Assembly: GCF_010731775.1 (NCBI RefSeq)
Contig: NZ_AP022590.1
Span: 1,054,001-1,118,000 of the forward strand
DNA from: Mycobacterium mantenii
GTDB taxonomy: Bacteria; Actinomycetota; Actinomycetes; Mycobacteriales; Mycobacteriaceae
Direction: 5' to 3'
Length of the DNA: 64,000 nucleotides
Within the stretch, counting starts at the first letter, position 1; every line of letters starts with the position of its first letter. A program made the position numbers and the translations under genes. Shown here piece by piece: positions 47,614 to 56,610 of this stretch. Under the pieces are notes generated by a model that did no database searches, was not told where the DNA came from, and saw only the letters and a program-made list of their open reading frames with translations.

Positions 47614-48527
47614 GACACCTGCGGTTTGATTTCTTCGATCACCCACTGCGCGTAATCGAGATATTCGTCCACGCCGCCCACCGCGGGGACGGGAACCGCG
47701 GTCACGGTCACGCCCTGCTCGGCGAGCCAATTCAACCGGTTGACGATTTCCCCCTCGCTCATGCCCGGCCGGTCGCCGGCGTGGCGGGCGACGTGTCCTT
47801 CGCCGACCCGGTTGGTGCCCAGCCCGTGCATCACCTCGAATTCCCGGCCTTCGTACGACGGTTGGGACTTGATGTAATCGAGCTTCTCCGCGATCCGCTC
47901 GGGCGGTGTGAGAAACGGCCACCACCCGGACCCGAAGGTGGCCGCCCGGCGCAGGGCGGCGTCGGCATCCCCGCCGATCCAGATCGGAAGATGCGGCTTC
48001 TGAACGGGTTTCGGCTCGAAGGCGATGTCGGCGAACGACACGTACCGGCCCTCGAATCGGGGTGTGTCGCTGGTCCACAATTCCACGAGCGCGGCCAGGT
48101 ACTCGTCGGCGATGCGGCCGCGTTCCCCGAACGGCACTCCCAGCAGCTCGAACTCGCGGGCCAGCCATCCCACTCCGAACGTCACCATCATCCGGCCGCC
48201 GCTCATCCAGTCCGCTGTGGCCAGCGCCTTGGCCAGCACGATTGGGTGCTGCAGCGGAAGGATGGTGACGCAGGAGTTGATGGCCACCCGATCGGTGGCG
48301 CCGGCGATGAACGCCTGCGCGGTCGTCGAGTGCAGATAGTGCGGCCCGGACAACTCGACCTGGTCGGTGGGGATGACGAGATGCTCGGGTACCGCGATCA
48401 TGTCGTAGCCCCACCGGTCGGCGCATTGCATCATGCGTCGCTGTTCGGGTCCGGTGACGGCGGCTTCCCAGGGCTGCGTAATCGCCTTGAGGCGCAGCAG
48501 GTGCGGAACGGGAAAGGCGAATTTCAC
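47610..48527 (-). CDS. LLM-class F420-dependent oxidoreductase
   Basis: A 305-residue luciferase-like TIM barrel starting at GTG 48527. Typical marks are MKFAFPVPH at the N-terminus, DMIAVPEHLVIP, PLQHPIVLAKALATADWMSGGR, FGVGWLAREFELLGVPFGERGRIADEYL and PIWIGGDADAALRRAATFGSGW. Mycobacterial members commonly use coenzyme F420 for hydride transfer; substrate is unknown. The gene diverges from the PadR regulator (62 bases between starts), which is the obvious candidate to control it. Confidence 0.88.
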   Translation of the reverse strand: MKFAFPVPHLLRLKAITQPWEAAVTGPEQRRMMQCADRWGYDMIAVPEHLVIPTDQVELSGPHYLHSTTAQAFIAGATDRVAINSCVTILPLQHPIVLAKALATADWMSGGRMMVTFGVGWLAREFELLGVPFGERGRIADEYLAALVELWTSDTPRFEGRYVSFADIAFEPKPVQKPHLPIWIGGDADAALRRAATFGSGWWPFLTPPERIAEKLDYIKSQPSYEGREFEVMHGLGTNRVGEGHVARHAGDRPGMSEGEIVNRLNWLAEQGVTVTAVPVPAVGGVDEYLDYAQWVIEEIKPQVS

Positions 48528-48577
48528 GGGCGTCCCAGCCAGCGGTCCATGCCCTCCAATGTAGGGGTCGGTGTTGT

Positions 48578-48583
48578 TAACCT
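48578..48583 (+). promoter_or_regulatory. Possible leaderless -10 hexamer of the PadR gene
   Basis: TAACCT ends six bases before the ATG at 48590, so the transcript would start at the A of the start codon. It overlaps the palindrome GTTAAC. Confidence 0.4.
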
Positions 48584-48589
48584 GGCGAC

Positions 48590-49279
48590 ATGGACTCCGA
48601 AACGGACCCTGCCGGTCAAAAGCCGACCGGTGCGGCGCTCGCCGCCACCAGCTGGGCGCTGCTGGGGATGATGTCCTACGAAGAGGAAGTCTCGGGCTAC
48701 GACCTCAAAAAGTGGATCGACTGGAGCGTCGACCTCTACTACTGGAGCCCGTCCTACAGCCAGATCTACACCGAGCTGAAGAAGCTGGAGTCGCTGGGGC
48801 TGGTGACGTCTCGCGTCGAACGCGACGAGGGCACCCGCAGCCGCCGGCTCTACAAGATCACCCCGGCCGGGATGGATGCCGTCACCGAGTGGACCAACCA
48901 TGCGCCCGTGGACCCGCCGGTGCTCAAGCACAGTGTGCTGCTGCGGGTTACGTTCGGCCATCTGAGTAACCCGGCCCGGCTCAAGGAATTACTGCAGGAG
49001 CATGTGGCGTCTTCGGAAGCCAAGCACCGCAAGGCCGTCGAGGACGCCGAGGGGGCGGAGGCGGAACCCGCGTGGGCGTACTCGGTGCTCGCGCTGCGCT
49101 GGGCGGCCAAGTACTACGCCGCCGAGCGCGAGTTCGCCCTCGAGATGATCAAGGAGATCGACGAGGCCGACGCCATCTTGCAGAGCGCTGCGACGGGCGG
49201 TCTCGGGAAGCCGCGGCCTAGGCCTGGTTATTGGCGCGAAGTCGAGAAACAGGTTCAGGCAAAGCGGGAAGCTGACTAG
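48590..49279 (+). CDS. PadR-family transcriptional regulator
   Basis: A 229-residue winged-helix regulator. The N-terminal DNA-binding part has LLGMMSYEEEVSGYDLKKWI, then the PadR hallmark SYSQIYTELKKLESLGLVTSR and a wing RSRRLYKITPAGMDAV. The C-terminal half is a helical dimerisation region (LKELLQEHVASSEAKHRKAV..., then KYYAAEREFALEMIKEID). PadR proteins repress phenolic acid and multidrug genes, often a divergent neighbour; here that is the LLM oxidoreductase. The ligand is unknown. Confidence 0.92.
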   Translation: MDSETDPAGQKPTGAALAATSWALLGMMSYEEEVSGYDLKKWIDWSVDLYYWSPSYSQIYTELKKLESLGLVTSRVERDEGTRSRRLYKITPAGMDAVTEWTNHAPVDPPVLKHSVLLRVTFGHLSNPARLKELLQEHVASSEAKHRKAVEDAEGAEAEPAWAYSVLALRWAAKYYAAEREFALEMIKEIDEADAILQSAATGGLGKPRPRPGYWREVEKQVQAKREAD

Positions 49280-49427
49280 TTCTGACGGGGGTGACGGGTT
49301 TCGCGTGCCGCCGGCCTGGGGATCCCTACCCGAGCGATTATGGATATCGAAAACGCATAGCGAAATCACTTGTGCCACCGTGGTTTCAACCGTCAATATG
49401 CGGGGTTTTTCTGTCGGTGGGCTCCGA

Positions 49428-49433
49428 TAGTTT
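49428..49433 (+). promoter_or_regulatory. Possible leaderless -10 hexamer of the 13E12 HNH gene
   Basis: TAGTTT ends six bases before the ATG at 49440. No Shine-Dalgarno sequence is evident, which fits a leaderless transcript. Confidence 0.4.
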
Positions 49434-49439
49434 CGGGGT

Positions 49440-50831
49440 ATGAGTTCGGGCGGCATCATCGATCGGGACGCGATCACTGCGGCCTTCGATGCGCTCGATG
49501 ACGCGCTCGACGGCGTAGCGGACCTGAGTTTCGACGCGCTGACTCCCCGAGAATGCCTGGCGCTCTTGGAGCGCTGTGAGAAGGCGCGCCGACGGCTGCC
49601 GGTAGCCGAGCATCAGCTGATCAACCACGTTGCCCGGCAAGCCACCCCAGCGGAGCTCGGCGGCAAGCTGTCTCACGCGCTGGCCGAACGGACCTTGATC
49701 AGCCGCGCCGAGGCCGCGCGCCGCATCCGCGAAGCCACCGACCTGGGGCCACGGCAAGGGCTGACTGGGGAGCCGTTAGCGCCTGCGCTGGCGGGCACCG
49801 CCGCGGCGCAGCGGGCGGGACAGCTCGGGGCCGGCCACGTCGCCGTCATCCGCCGGTTCTGCCACCAGCTGCCCGGCTGGATCGACCAGCTCACCCGGGA
49901 GCGCGCCGAAGCTGATCTGGCCAAGCAGGGCACGCGATACCGTCCCGAGCAGTTGGCCGCGCTGGCCGACACGCTGGCCGATTGCCTCAACCCCGACGGG
50001 ACGTACCGCGACGAGGACCGAACCCGCCGCCGCGGGCTGACGCTGGGCAACCAGGAATCCGACGGCATGTCGGCACTGCGCGGATGGCTCACCCCCGAAC
50101 TGCGCGCCACCCTGGAAGCGGTGCTGGCCAAGCTGGCCGCACCAGGCATGTGCAACCCGTTCGATGAGACGCCGTGCGTGGACGGCGCGCCCACCCAGGA
50201 CGCCATCGACCACGACCCACGATCGGCCGCCCAACGAAACCATGACGCGCTGGGCGCCGCGCTACGCGCCCTGCTGGCCTCCGGCGAACTGGGTCAGCAC
50301 AACGGGCTGCCGGCCTCCATCGTCGTCACCACCACGCTCAACGAACTAGAGGCCGCGGCCGGCCGGGGGCTGACCGGCGGCGGCACCATCCTCCCGATGA
50401 GCGACGTGATCCGCCTGGCCCGCCACGCCCGTCACTACCTGGCGATCTTCGACAAGGGCAAGGCGCTGGCGCTCTATCACACCAAACGACTCGCCTCCCC
50501 CGGACAGCGAATTGTGTTGTACGCCAAGGATCGCGGGTGCTCAGCTCCGGGCTGCACCGTGCCCGGCTACTACTGCGAGGTCCATCACGTCACCGACTAC
50601 GCCAAGTGCCACAGCACCGACGTCAACGATTTGACCTTCGCCTGCGGACCTCAACACCGCCTCCTGAATCCGGGAGGCTGGACCACCCGAAAGAACGCCA
50701 AGGGTGACACCGAATGGATCCCGCCCCCGCACTTGGACCGAGGCCAGCCGCGGATCAACACCTTCCATCACCCCGAGAAGCTGCTTCGCGATGGAGACGA
50801 CGACGAAGACCACAGTCCGGGGGCGGCATGA
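49440..50831 (+). CDS. 13E12 repeat family protein with HNH endonuclease motif (DUF222-HNH)
   Basis: A 463-residue member of the mycobacterial 13E12/REP family. The N-terminal DUF222 region (about 1-330) is helical and includes [30 protein letters not shown] and [20 protein letters not shown]. The C-terminal HNH domain has Cys pairs CSAPGC and the histidines in [11 protein letters not shown], then [17 protein letters not shown]. The family is multi-copy in mycobacterial genomes and is associated with repeats, but no flanking inverted or direct repeats are obvious here. Biochemical role is unproven. The 160 bases before it hold only the promoter candidate. Confidence 0.93.
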   Translation: MSSGGIIDRDAITAAFDALDDALDGVADLSFDALTPRECLALLERCEKARRRLPVAEHQLINHVARQATPAELGGKLSHALAERTLISRAEAARRIREATDLGPRQGLTGEPLAPALAGTAAAQRAGQLGAGHVAVIRRFCHQLPGWIDQLTRERAEADLAKQGTRYRPEQLAALADTLADCLNPDGTYRDEDRTRRRGLTLGNQESDGMSALRGWLTPELRATLEAVLAKLAAPGMCNPFDETPCVDGAPTQDAIDHDPRSAAQRNHDALGAALRALLASGELGQHNGLPASIVVTTTLNELEAAAGRGLTGGGTILPMSDVIRLARHARHYLAIFDKGKALALYHTKRLASPGQRIVLYAKDRGCSAPGCTVPGYYCEVHHVTDYAKCHSTDVNDLTFACGPQHRLLNPGGWTTRKNAKGDTEWIPPPHLDRGQPRINTFHHPEKLLRDGDDDEDHSPGAA

Positions 50832-50848
50832 CACGTCGTAGATCGCCG

Positions 50849-52591
50849 CTAGTCCTGGTGGCGGCGACCCGCTTCGCCCGGCTGCGCCGCGCTCGCGATC
50901 GCCGCGTCCCTCGCCGCGATGTAGCCGTACACCAGCCCCTGCGCGATCGTCGCCCCCGCGCCCGGATACGTCGTCCCGAACGCATTGGCGGCGGTGTTGC
51001 CGATCGCGTACAGCCCGGCGATCGCCCGACCGTCTTCGCGCAGCACCCGCGCCCGCTCGTCGGTCTTCAGCCCACCGCAGGTGCCGAGATCGGACAGCAC
51101 CATTTTCACCGCGTAGAACGGGCCGTTGACCAACGCGCGCAGGTTCGGGTTCGGCTTGACGGTCGGGTCCCCGTAGTAGCGGTCGTAGGCGCTGCGACCC
51201 CGGCCGAAGTCGGGATCCTCGCCGGCGGCGGCATGCTGGTTGAAACGAGTCACGGTCGCGAAGAACTCCGAAACCGGAACGCCGATCCGTGCGCCCAGGT
51301 CGCCGAGGTTGTCTGCGCGCGTCGCAATACCGGCGTCGTACCACGCCTGCGGGATGCGCATCCGCGGAAAGAGTTCGGCGCCAAAGACATAACTGTTGCG
51401 ATACTGCTGATCGAAGATGATCCACATCGCCTCGACCGGGCTGCCGGAGCGTTCCAGCTCGAGCACCCGCTGCCCGAACGACATGTAATCCGCGGCTTCG
51501 TTGGCGAACCGGCGCCCGTTCTGGTCCACGATCAGGCAGCCCGGCAGCGAGCGCTCGGCCAGCATCACCGCGGGCGCCTTGCCGGGCAGCGGCGCGATGG
51601 CGGGGAACCACCATGCCTGATCCATCAGGTCGATGTCGGCGCCGATTTCCTGGGCCGCGCGTATCCCGTCGCCGGTATTGGCGGTAGCGCCCAGACTCAG
51701 GTTGGCGCCCAACGACTTCGACTGAAACTTCCAGCGCATGTCCATGCTGTGGTCGAAACCGCCGGTCGCCAGCACCACGCCGCGCCGCGCGGTGACCGTC
51801 ACCTCGCGACCGCCGTGCTCGACGACCGCGCCGGTCACCCGTTCGCCATCGCCGGCGAGGCGCGCCAGCGCGGTGCCGGTCCACACCGGGATACCGGCGC
51901 GCAGCACCCCGGTCAACAGCCCGGCCATCAAGCCCTGACCGCCCGCGGCGTAGCGCCGGCCCACCATGCGGCCGCCCACGCCCTGCGCCAGGCGCTTGCC
52001 GTAGACGGGAATGCCCTTGCGCGGCATCCGGGCCACCAGATTCATCCAGCGGTAGTCGGCGCCCGTCGTCGGCATCGGGATGGTGACCTCCATCAAACCC
52101 GGCTGTAACCGGGTGCGGTACGCGCCGAGCAGCGAGGTGTCGAAGGGCCGACACTCGCAGGTGCGGCCGGCGACGCTGCCGCCCGGTTCCTCGGGGTGGT
52201 AGTCGGAATAATCACGGGCCCAAAACAACCGCAGCGGTGTCGTCCGGCGCAGCATGTCCACCGTCGCGGACACGTGCGCCACGAACCCCGTAGAGCGCTG
52301 CGCGGGGGCCGATCCCGCGACCACCGCATCCAGGTAGGTGCGGGCGCGCTCCGCGGTGTCGCCGGCATCGGCTTCGGTCAGCACCGGGCTGGCCGGCAGC
52401 CACAGCGCGCCACCGGAGCGGGCGGTGGAGCCCCCCACGTACGACGATTTCTCCACGATCAGCACCGACAGCCCCAATTCGTGGGCGGTCAGCGCGGCGG
52501 CCATGCCGGTACCGGAGCCGACGACAAGCAGGTCGACGGCGGTGTCGGCCACGGGAAGTCCGGCAGGAATCGTCGCGCTGTGCGTCGTCAC
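50849..52591 (-). CDS. FAD-dependent 3-ketosteroid dehydrogenase-like protein (KstD family)
   Basis: A 580-residue flavoprotein. The GTG at 52591 is preceded seven bases upstream by TACCGT, which fits a leaderless start. The FAD-binding fold VDLLVVGSGTGMAAALTAHEL is followed by EKSSYVGGSTARSGGALWLP. RRFANEAADYMSFG and the C-terminal TTYPGAGATIAQGLVYG correspond to KstD active-site regions, the latter supplying the conserved Tyr-x-x-x-Gly. KstD enzymes introduce a 1,2-double bond into ring A of 3-ketosteroids. The gene is divergent from the KshA-like gene, and together these activities open ring B in sterol catabolism. The exact substrate is unknown; fumarate reductase-like succinate oxidoreductases are more distant relatives. 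Confidence 0.87.
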   Translation of the reverse strand: MTTHSATIPAGLPVADTAVDLLVVGSGTGMAAALTAHELGLSVLIVEKSSYVGGSTARSGGALWLPASPVLTEADAGDTAERARTYLDAVVAGSAPAQRSTGFVAHVSATVDMLRRTTPLRLFWARDYSDYHPEEPGGSVAGRTCECRPFDTSLLGAYRTRLQPGLMEVTIPMPTTGADYRWMNLVARMPRKGIPVYGKRLAQGVGGRMVGRRYAAGGQGLMAGLLTGVLRAGIPVWTGTALARLAGDGERVTGAVVEHGGREVTVTARRGVVLATGGFDHSMDMRWKFQSKSLGANLSLGATANTGDGIRAAQEIGADIDLMDQAWWFPAIAPLPGKAPAVMLAERSLPGCLIVDQNGRRFANEAADYMSFGQRVLELERSGSPVEAMWIIFDQQYRNSYVFGAELFPRMRIPQAWYDAGIATRADNLGDLGARIGVPVSEFFATVTRFNQHAAAGEDPDFGRGRSAYDRYYGDPTVKPNPNLRALVNGPFYAVKMVLSDLGTCGGLKTDERARVLREDGRAIAGLYAIGNTAANAFGTTYPGAGATIAQGLVYGYIAARDAAIASAAQPGEAGRRHQD

Positions 52592-52598
52592 GTCCAAA

Positions 52599-52604
52599 AC
52601 GGTA
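52599..52604 (-). promoter_or_regulatory. Possible leaderless -10 hexamer of the KstD-like gene
   Basis: On the minus strand TACCGT ends seven bases before the GTG at 52591. It supports that start over alternatives further upstream. Confidence 0.4.
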
Positions 52605-52693
52605 GGCCGCGGCACCGCGACGCAGGAAGAGCCGTCCTGATGAGTGGAACAAGCCGCCCCGCGGACCGGTCTCGGGGGAGTTGAATCAGACGC

Positions 52694-53818
52694 ATGACGT
52701 CGCACACCGAGGCCGACCAGATTCGGTTCATTGAAGCGCAGGCCGCGCCGACGCGGTTCGCCCGCGGCTGGCACTGTCTGGGGCTGATTAGGGATTTCGG
52801 TGACGGCAAACCTCACTCGATCAACGCCTTCGGGCAGAAGCTCGTCGTCTTCCGCGGCGGCGACGGCAACATCAACGTGCTCGATGGCTACTGTCGGCAC
52901 ATGGGCGGCGACCTGTCCCAGGGTGAGGTCAAGGGCAACGAGATCGCCTGCCCGTTCCACGACTGGCGCTGGGGCGGCGACGGTCGTTGCAAGCAGGTGC
53001 CCTACAGCCGGCGCGCCCCCAAACTGGCCCGCACCCAAGCGTGGACGACGCTGGAGCAGGACGGCATGTTGTTCGTGTGGAACGACTCGGAGCGCAAGCC
53101 GCCGCCACCGGAGGTGACGATCCCGCGCATCGAGGGCGCCACCAGCGACCAGTGGACTGACTGGCATTGGTACACCACCATCGTCAACAGCAACTGCCGC
53201 GAAATCATCGACAACGTGGTGGATATGGCGCACTTCTTCTACATCCACGGCTCACTACCCACCTACTTCAAGAACATCTTCGAGGGGCACGTGGCGACGC
53301 AGTACATGAACGGCGGAAGCCGGCCCGACATGGGCGGCAGCGTGGGTTCCGAAATGCTCGGAACCACATCGGTGGCGTCCTATTACGGCCCATCTTTCAT
53401 GATCGACGACTTGACCTATCACTACGAGCACGGCGACGCCAACACCATCCTCATCAATTGTCACTATCCGATCGACTCGAATTCCTTTGTGCTGCAATAC
53501 GGGATCATTGTCAAGAAATCCGACGCGCTGCCTGATGACCAGGCCATGCAGACCGCCATCACCCTGGGTGACTACGTCAAACTCGGATTCGAGCAGGACG
53601 TGGAGATCTGGCGACACAAGGCGCGCATCGACAACCCGCTGTTGGTCGAGGAGGACGGTCCGGTCTACCAGTTGCGGCGCTGGTATCAGCAGTTCTACGT
53701 TGATGCCGCCCACGTGCAACCGGACATGGTGGACCGCTTCGAATACGAGCTCGACACCACCCGGCCCTATGAGGCGTGGATGAAAGAGGTCGAGGCCAAC
53801 ATGGCGGCCCGGGCCTGA
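52694..53818 (+). CDS. kshA: 3-ketosteroid 9-alpha-hydroxylase oxygenase component (KshA-like)
   Basis: A 374-residue Rieske non-heme iron oxygenase, clearly homologous along its length to M. tuberculosis KshA (Rv3526). The Rieske centre is CRH...CPFH (Cys67, His69, Cys86, His89). The mononuclear iron site lies in IIDNVVDMAHFFYIH (Asp177, His180, His185). SYYGPSFMI and DNPLLVEEDGPVYQLRRWYQQFYVD are also typical. The ATG at 52694 follows a GGGGGAG sequence. KshA with the reductase KshB hydroxylates C9 of 3-ketosteroids, which with KstD opens ring B. No kshB is in the window, so the reductase must come from elsewhere. It may be a secondary paralogue with another steroid or terpenoid substrate. 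Confidence 0.9.
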   Translation: MTSHTEADQIRFIEAQAAPTRFARGWHCLGLIRDFGDGKPHSINAFGQKLVVFRGGDGNINVLDGYCRHMGGDLSQGEVKGNEIACPFHDWRWGGDGRCKQVPYSRRAPKLARTQAWTTLEQDGMLFVWNDSERKPPPPEVTIPRIEGATSDQWTDWHWYTTIVNSNCREIIDNVVDMAHFFYIHGSLPTYFKNIFEGHVATQYMNGGSRPDMGGSVGSEMLGTTSVASYYGPSFMIDDLTYHYEHGDANTILINCHYPIDSNSFVLQYGIIVKKSDALPDDQAMQTAITLGDYVKLGFEQDVEIWRHKARIDNPLLVEEDGPVYQLRRWYQQFYVDAAHVQPDMVDRFEYELDTTRPYEAWMKEVEANMAARA

Positions 53819-53820
53819 CG

Positions 53821-54120
53821 ATGCTGGAATCGTCGGTGCGCGAGGATAATCGACTCGACGAGATGCCCATGGTGCCGGTCGCGTGCCGGGACTGTGGTGC
53901 GCGCGTGCTGGCCCGCAAGAGCAGCTGGAATCAGACCAGTGTGCAGTGGAACGCCGAGGCGACGGCCCGGTGCGCCGAGCGTGCCGATGCGCAGAAGATC
54001 GTGACACCGGGGAGTCGGGGTGTGTTCCTGGTGTGCTCGGCGCTGAGCGCGTCGATCCTCAACGCGGTGCGTGATGGGGATCTACCTGTCGTCGACGAAT
54101 CAGACGGCGCACCAAAGTGA
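53821..54120 (+). CDS. Small Cys-containing protein coupled to the KshA-like gene
   Basis: A 99-residue protein starting at an ATG two bases after the kshA stop. It has a CRDC motif (PVACRDCGARVLARKSSW), then NQTSVQWNAEATARC and a last Cys in FLVCSALS, four cysteines in all. The Cys pairs could bind a metal such as zinc, but no ferredoxin signature is present. Tight coupling to the oxygenase suggests an accessory function for it. I do not recognise a named family; function is not claimed. Confidence 0.75.
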   Translation: MLESSVREDNRLDEMPMVPVACRDCGARVLARKSSWNQTSVQWNAEATARCAERADAQKIVTPGSRGVFLVCSALSASILNAVRDGDLPVVDESDGAPK

Positions 54121-54134
54121 TTCACGAGATCCGG

Positions 54135-54458
54135 CTATCCCCTGGGGATCTCGTCCTTGTGCCGCGGGCAGTAGGAATAGATGCTCTGGGCAACGAAGAA
54201 GCCGGTGTGAAACTCGGGTAAACCGCTGCTGTTCAGCACTTCTTGCATCACCTCCATTGGCGTGTCGCCGGCGTCGAGCCTCGCGCAGACGTAGTGAGCG
54301 GCTTCGATCGCGTGTCCGGCCGAGGATTGGTCGATGATGCCCTGCTCCTCGAGGGCCGCCAAAAATTTCTGGTCGGTCGTGTCGGCATAGGCGAGCGGCA
54401 TCGCCGCCAGCAGGGTGACCGATGCAGCCCCCAGAATGACGAGCAGGCGGGCAACCAT
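54135..54458 (-). CDS. DUF732-type small secreted protein
   Basis: A 107-residue mycobacterial secreted protein. The ATG at 54458 gives a clear signal peptide: MVARLLVILGAASVTLLAAMPLAYA with cleavage after AYA. The mature part (DQKFLAALEEQGI, GHAIEAAHYVCARLDAG, then FFVAQSIYSYCP) has the two conserved cysteines of DUF732. Function is unknown. An in-frame extension upstream of 54458 exists but would bury the signal peptide. It converges with the small Cys protein gene with 14 bases between stops. Confidence 0.85.
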   Translation of the reverse strand: MVARLLVILGAASVTLLAAMPLAYADTTDQKFLAALEEQGIIDQSSAGHAIEAAHYVCARLDAGDTPMEVMQEVLNSSGLPEFHTGFFVAQSIYSYCPRHKDEIPRG

Positions 54459-54690
54459 GTCTGACGCGCTCCCTGATGTGGGTGGTCGTGCCGAAACCGA
54501 ACCCAGGGGACGGGACCGACGCTTCGTTGTTATGCCCCGATTTTGCCGCATATCATGACGGCATTCCCGACTAGTGGTAGTTCACCCGGCGTGTTGACCC
54601 GCCGGTAACCCGTGCGGTTGGCCTCGTCAGCGGGTGGTGTCGCTCAGAGGTGGGCACAACGCCTATGGCAGCGAAGAGAGGTCATCGGTA

Positions 54691-54710
54691 CCGGCACATC
54701 ACCGTGCCGG
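54691..54710 (-). terminator. Hairpin downstream of the thioesterase gene
   Basis: CCGGCAC (54691-54697) and GTGCCGG (54704-54710) form a perfect 7-base GC-rich stem with a six-base loop, 16 bases past the thioesterase stop in its direction of transcription. There is no T-tract. The rest of the 268-base gap 54459-54726 shows nothing else I can support. Confidence 0.45.
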
Positions 54711-54726
54711 CGGATCGCGACTTAAC

Positions 54727-55332
54727 TCACGACTTTTGGCCAGGTCGTGGGTCGCCCAGCCCGAAGTGTTCCCGCGGCGTAATGAAGACGCCCTCGGCCT
54801 CCACCGTGACACCGTCAACGTTGCTGAGATGGCCGGTCGCATACGTCTTGCTGCCGTCGACCCGCTCCACCCGGGCCTCGGCTCGCAGTGCGCCCAACGG
54901 CGTGGGGCGCAGATAGCGCACTGTGATGGTGCCTGTGTAAGCCGGTTTACCCGGCTGATGTGCCGTCGCGCCCAGAACATGGTCCAGGATTAGAGCGCAC
55001 ATGCCACCGTGTACATGGCCGGGCGGTCCCTCGTAGCCGGCGCCCAGGTGCACATCGGTGTGCACGCCGCCCGCCTCGTTGTGCCGGATGACTAGGGGCG
55101 GGGCGATCGGGTTGCGCAGCCCGACGGCCACATTGCCCCAAACGATGTTTTCGCCTTCGGTATTGGTGCGCACACCAAACGACCCCGGCATGAGCCGCGT
55201 GCTCAATAAGTCGACGGTTTGGTCGACGAGAGCCAACGCCTTCGCGACAGCTCGTTCGTCGGCCTCGCTGCGAATGGTGACGTCGATGAGTCGCCGCACC
55301 GACTCCGTCAGTCGTTCGTGGGTATCAGTCAT
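54727..55332 (-). CDS. PaaI-type hotdog-fold acyl-CoA thioesterase
   Basis: A 201-residue protein with one hotdog domain. The core motif GPPGHVHGGMCALILDHVLG (about 105-124) contains the HGG turn and the catalytic acid Asp, followed by YTGTITVRYLRPTPLG and a strand AEARVERVDGSKTYATGHL. These enzymes hydrolyse aryl- or fatty acyl-CoA thioesters. The gene lies 38 bases downstream of the HxD...H protein on the same strand and is ended by a hairpin. Within this catabolic region a role in releasing a CoA intermediate is plausible; the substrate is not known. Confidence 0.85.
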   Translation of the reverse strand: MTDTHERLTESVRRLIDVTIRSEADERAVAKALALVDQTVDLLSTRLMPGSFGVRTNTEGENIVWGNVAVGLRNPIAPPLVIRHNEAGGVHTDVHLGAGYEGPPGHVHGGMCALILDHVLGATAHQPGKPAYTGTITVRYLRPTPLGALRAEARVERVDGSKTYATGHLSNVDGVTVEAEGVFITPREHFGLGDPRPGQKS

Positions 55333-55370
55333 GTGCGCCAGCGCTCATCGGCGGTGTCGCATAGCAGCGG

Positions 55371-56447
55371 TCATGCGAGCTGGAAGGCGCTGATCGGCGC
55401 CTCTTCGGGGTAAACGGCGGGTCCGCCCAGATCGTAAGCAGCGTTGAGCGCACCGATGAAAGCCGCGTCGTGCAGCGGTTCACTGGGAATGTCGAGCCTG
55501 ATCCCCCTGCTGTTGAGGTCGTCGACCATCATGTCGATGGCCCGCTCCACGGACAGGTCATCCGAACCCTCCATGTTCTTCTTCAGCTCGTCGAAATCGG
55601 CGAAGACCTCGGCCGACCAGTGCACCAGGAACCGCAGCTCGTCCGTGTGGTGGCGGGCGATCACATTGGCGCCGTTCTTCAATAGCCAGTGGTTGCGGTC
55701 GTCAGGATCGCCGGTGAAAACGGTGTCGAACGCCAATCCCGGCGGAATCTGTTGCTCTAGAGGCCCATTCGCCTCGCCGCGGTGCACCATCATCTCGTTC
55801 TGCACCACAACGCCGCGGTTCTTGATCGGCGGCAGGACTCGCTTGGGAGCCTGGAGTGGCCCGTCGGGCCAGTAGGTGAATCCACTACCGCCATCCAGCG
55901 AAAACCAGGTGATTACCTGCGCCATCTTGATCAGGTAATCCTTGAAAAGCCCGGACTTGCCCATGACACTGGTGAGCCAGGTCGGCGCATTTTCGTGCCG
56001 CACGCCGCGGAAGCTTGGCGAATCCAGGTGCCCCGGATCGCGATTGGCGCACGGCCCGTTGATGTTGAACAGCATCAGCTGTGGTTTGGCGTACTCGGCG
56101 TTCCAGTAGCTTTTGGCCATCTCCAGGAATCGCGCGTTGTAGAAGCAATCATGTAGTTGCGGGTAGAGCGCCGCGCCGTAGTTGGCCAGGTAGCCGCGGA
56201 ACGTCGGGGTGAGGAAGAGGTCCAGCGACGGCGTGAACCCCTCGGGGAAGGCACCACTCATGGTGGCGATCAGTTCGTCGGCCGATGCGAAGTGTTGCGC
56301 GATGATCAGCTTCCACGGGCCTTCGGTGCGTACGACGTCGAGGAGCCGCTCCCGCTGATCGTCCGTGTAGACATCGCTGATTTCCCGGGGCGGTGCGGCG
56401 GGGCGCAGGACGTCGGACAACTCCATCCGCCGCTCGTCAGTCAGCAT
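55371..56447 (-). CDS. Unassigned 358-residue protein with HxD...H, possible non-heme iron oxygenase
   Basis: A soluble protein with an ideal AAGGAG ribosome site before the ATG at 56447. I do not recognise a named family. His140-x-Asp142 (DPGHLDSPSFRG) and His222 (NEMMVHRGE), 80 residues apart, resemble the facial triad of Fe(II)/2-oxoglutarate oxygenases, and the region between is rich in aromatic residues (VITWFSLDGGSGFTYWPDGP). The 2-oxoglutarate-binding Arg usually found about ten residues after the second His is not obvious. An oxygenase role is an inference. It is followed by the thioesterase on the same strand, and its 163-base upstream gap separates it from the esterase operon. Confidence 0.7.
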   Translation of the reverse strand: MLTDERRMELSDVLRPAAPPREISDVYTDDQRERLLDVVRTEGPWKLIIAQHFASADELIATMSGAFPEGFTPSLDLFLTPTFRGYLANYGAALYPQLHDCFYNARFLEMAKSYWNAEYAKPQLMLFNINGPCANRDPGHLDSPSFRGVRHENAPTWLTSVMGKSGLFKDYLIKMAQVITWFSLDGGSGFTYWPDGPLQAPKRVLPPIKNRGVVVQNEMMVHRGEANGPLEQQIPPGLAFDTVFTGDPDDRNHWLLKNGANVIARHHTDELRFLVHWSAEVFADFDELKKNMEGSDDLSVERAIDMMVDDLNSRGIRLDIPSEPLHDAAFIGALNAAYDLGGPAVYPEEAPISAFQLA

Positions 56448-56610
56448 CGAGATCTCCTTCTGGACGACCCTCGGTCACGTTGGTGCAATCGATCCTGGCC
56501 GTGTTAGGACGGCAACGAGCAACTTATGTCCGGTGATTGGGAGGAAAATTCCACTTAACGGGCCTCGTCGCGGCTCGGGCACGGCTAGCGCAATGTTCCC
56601 GGACCGGTTC

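Noticed and set aside
52592..52693. KstR or KstR2 operator between the KstD-like and KshA-like genes
   Set aside because: I looked for AACNNGTT-type repeats and found none.
52592..53248. Extension of the KstD-like frame upstream of 52591
   Set aside because: It overlaps the KshA-like gene on the opposite strand and adds no domain. The -10 hexamer at 52599-52604 and the FAD motif position support 52591.
54634..54993. Plus-strand open frame of about 119 codons near 54634
   Set aside because: It overlaps the thioesterase gene antisense and the gap before it, has no ribosome site and no recognisable motif.
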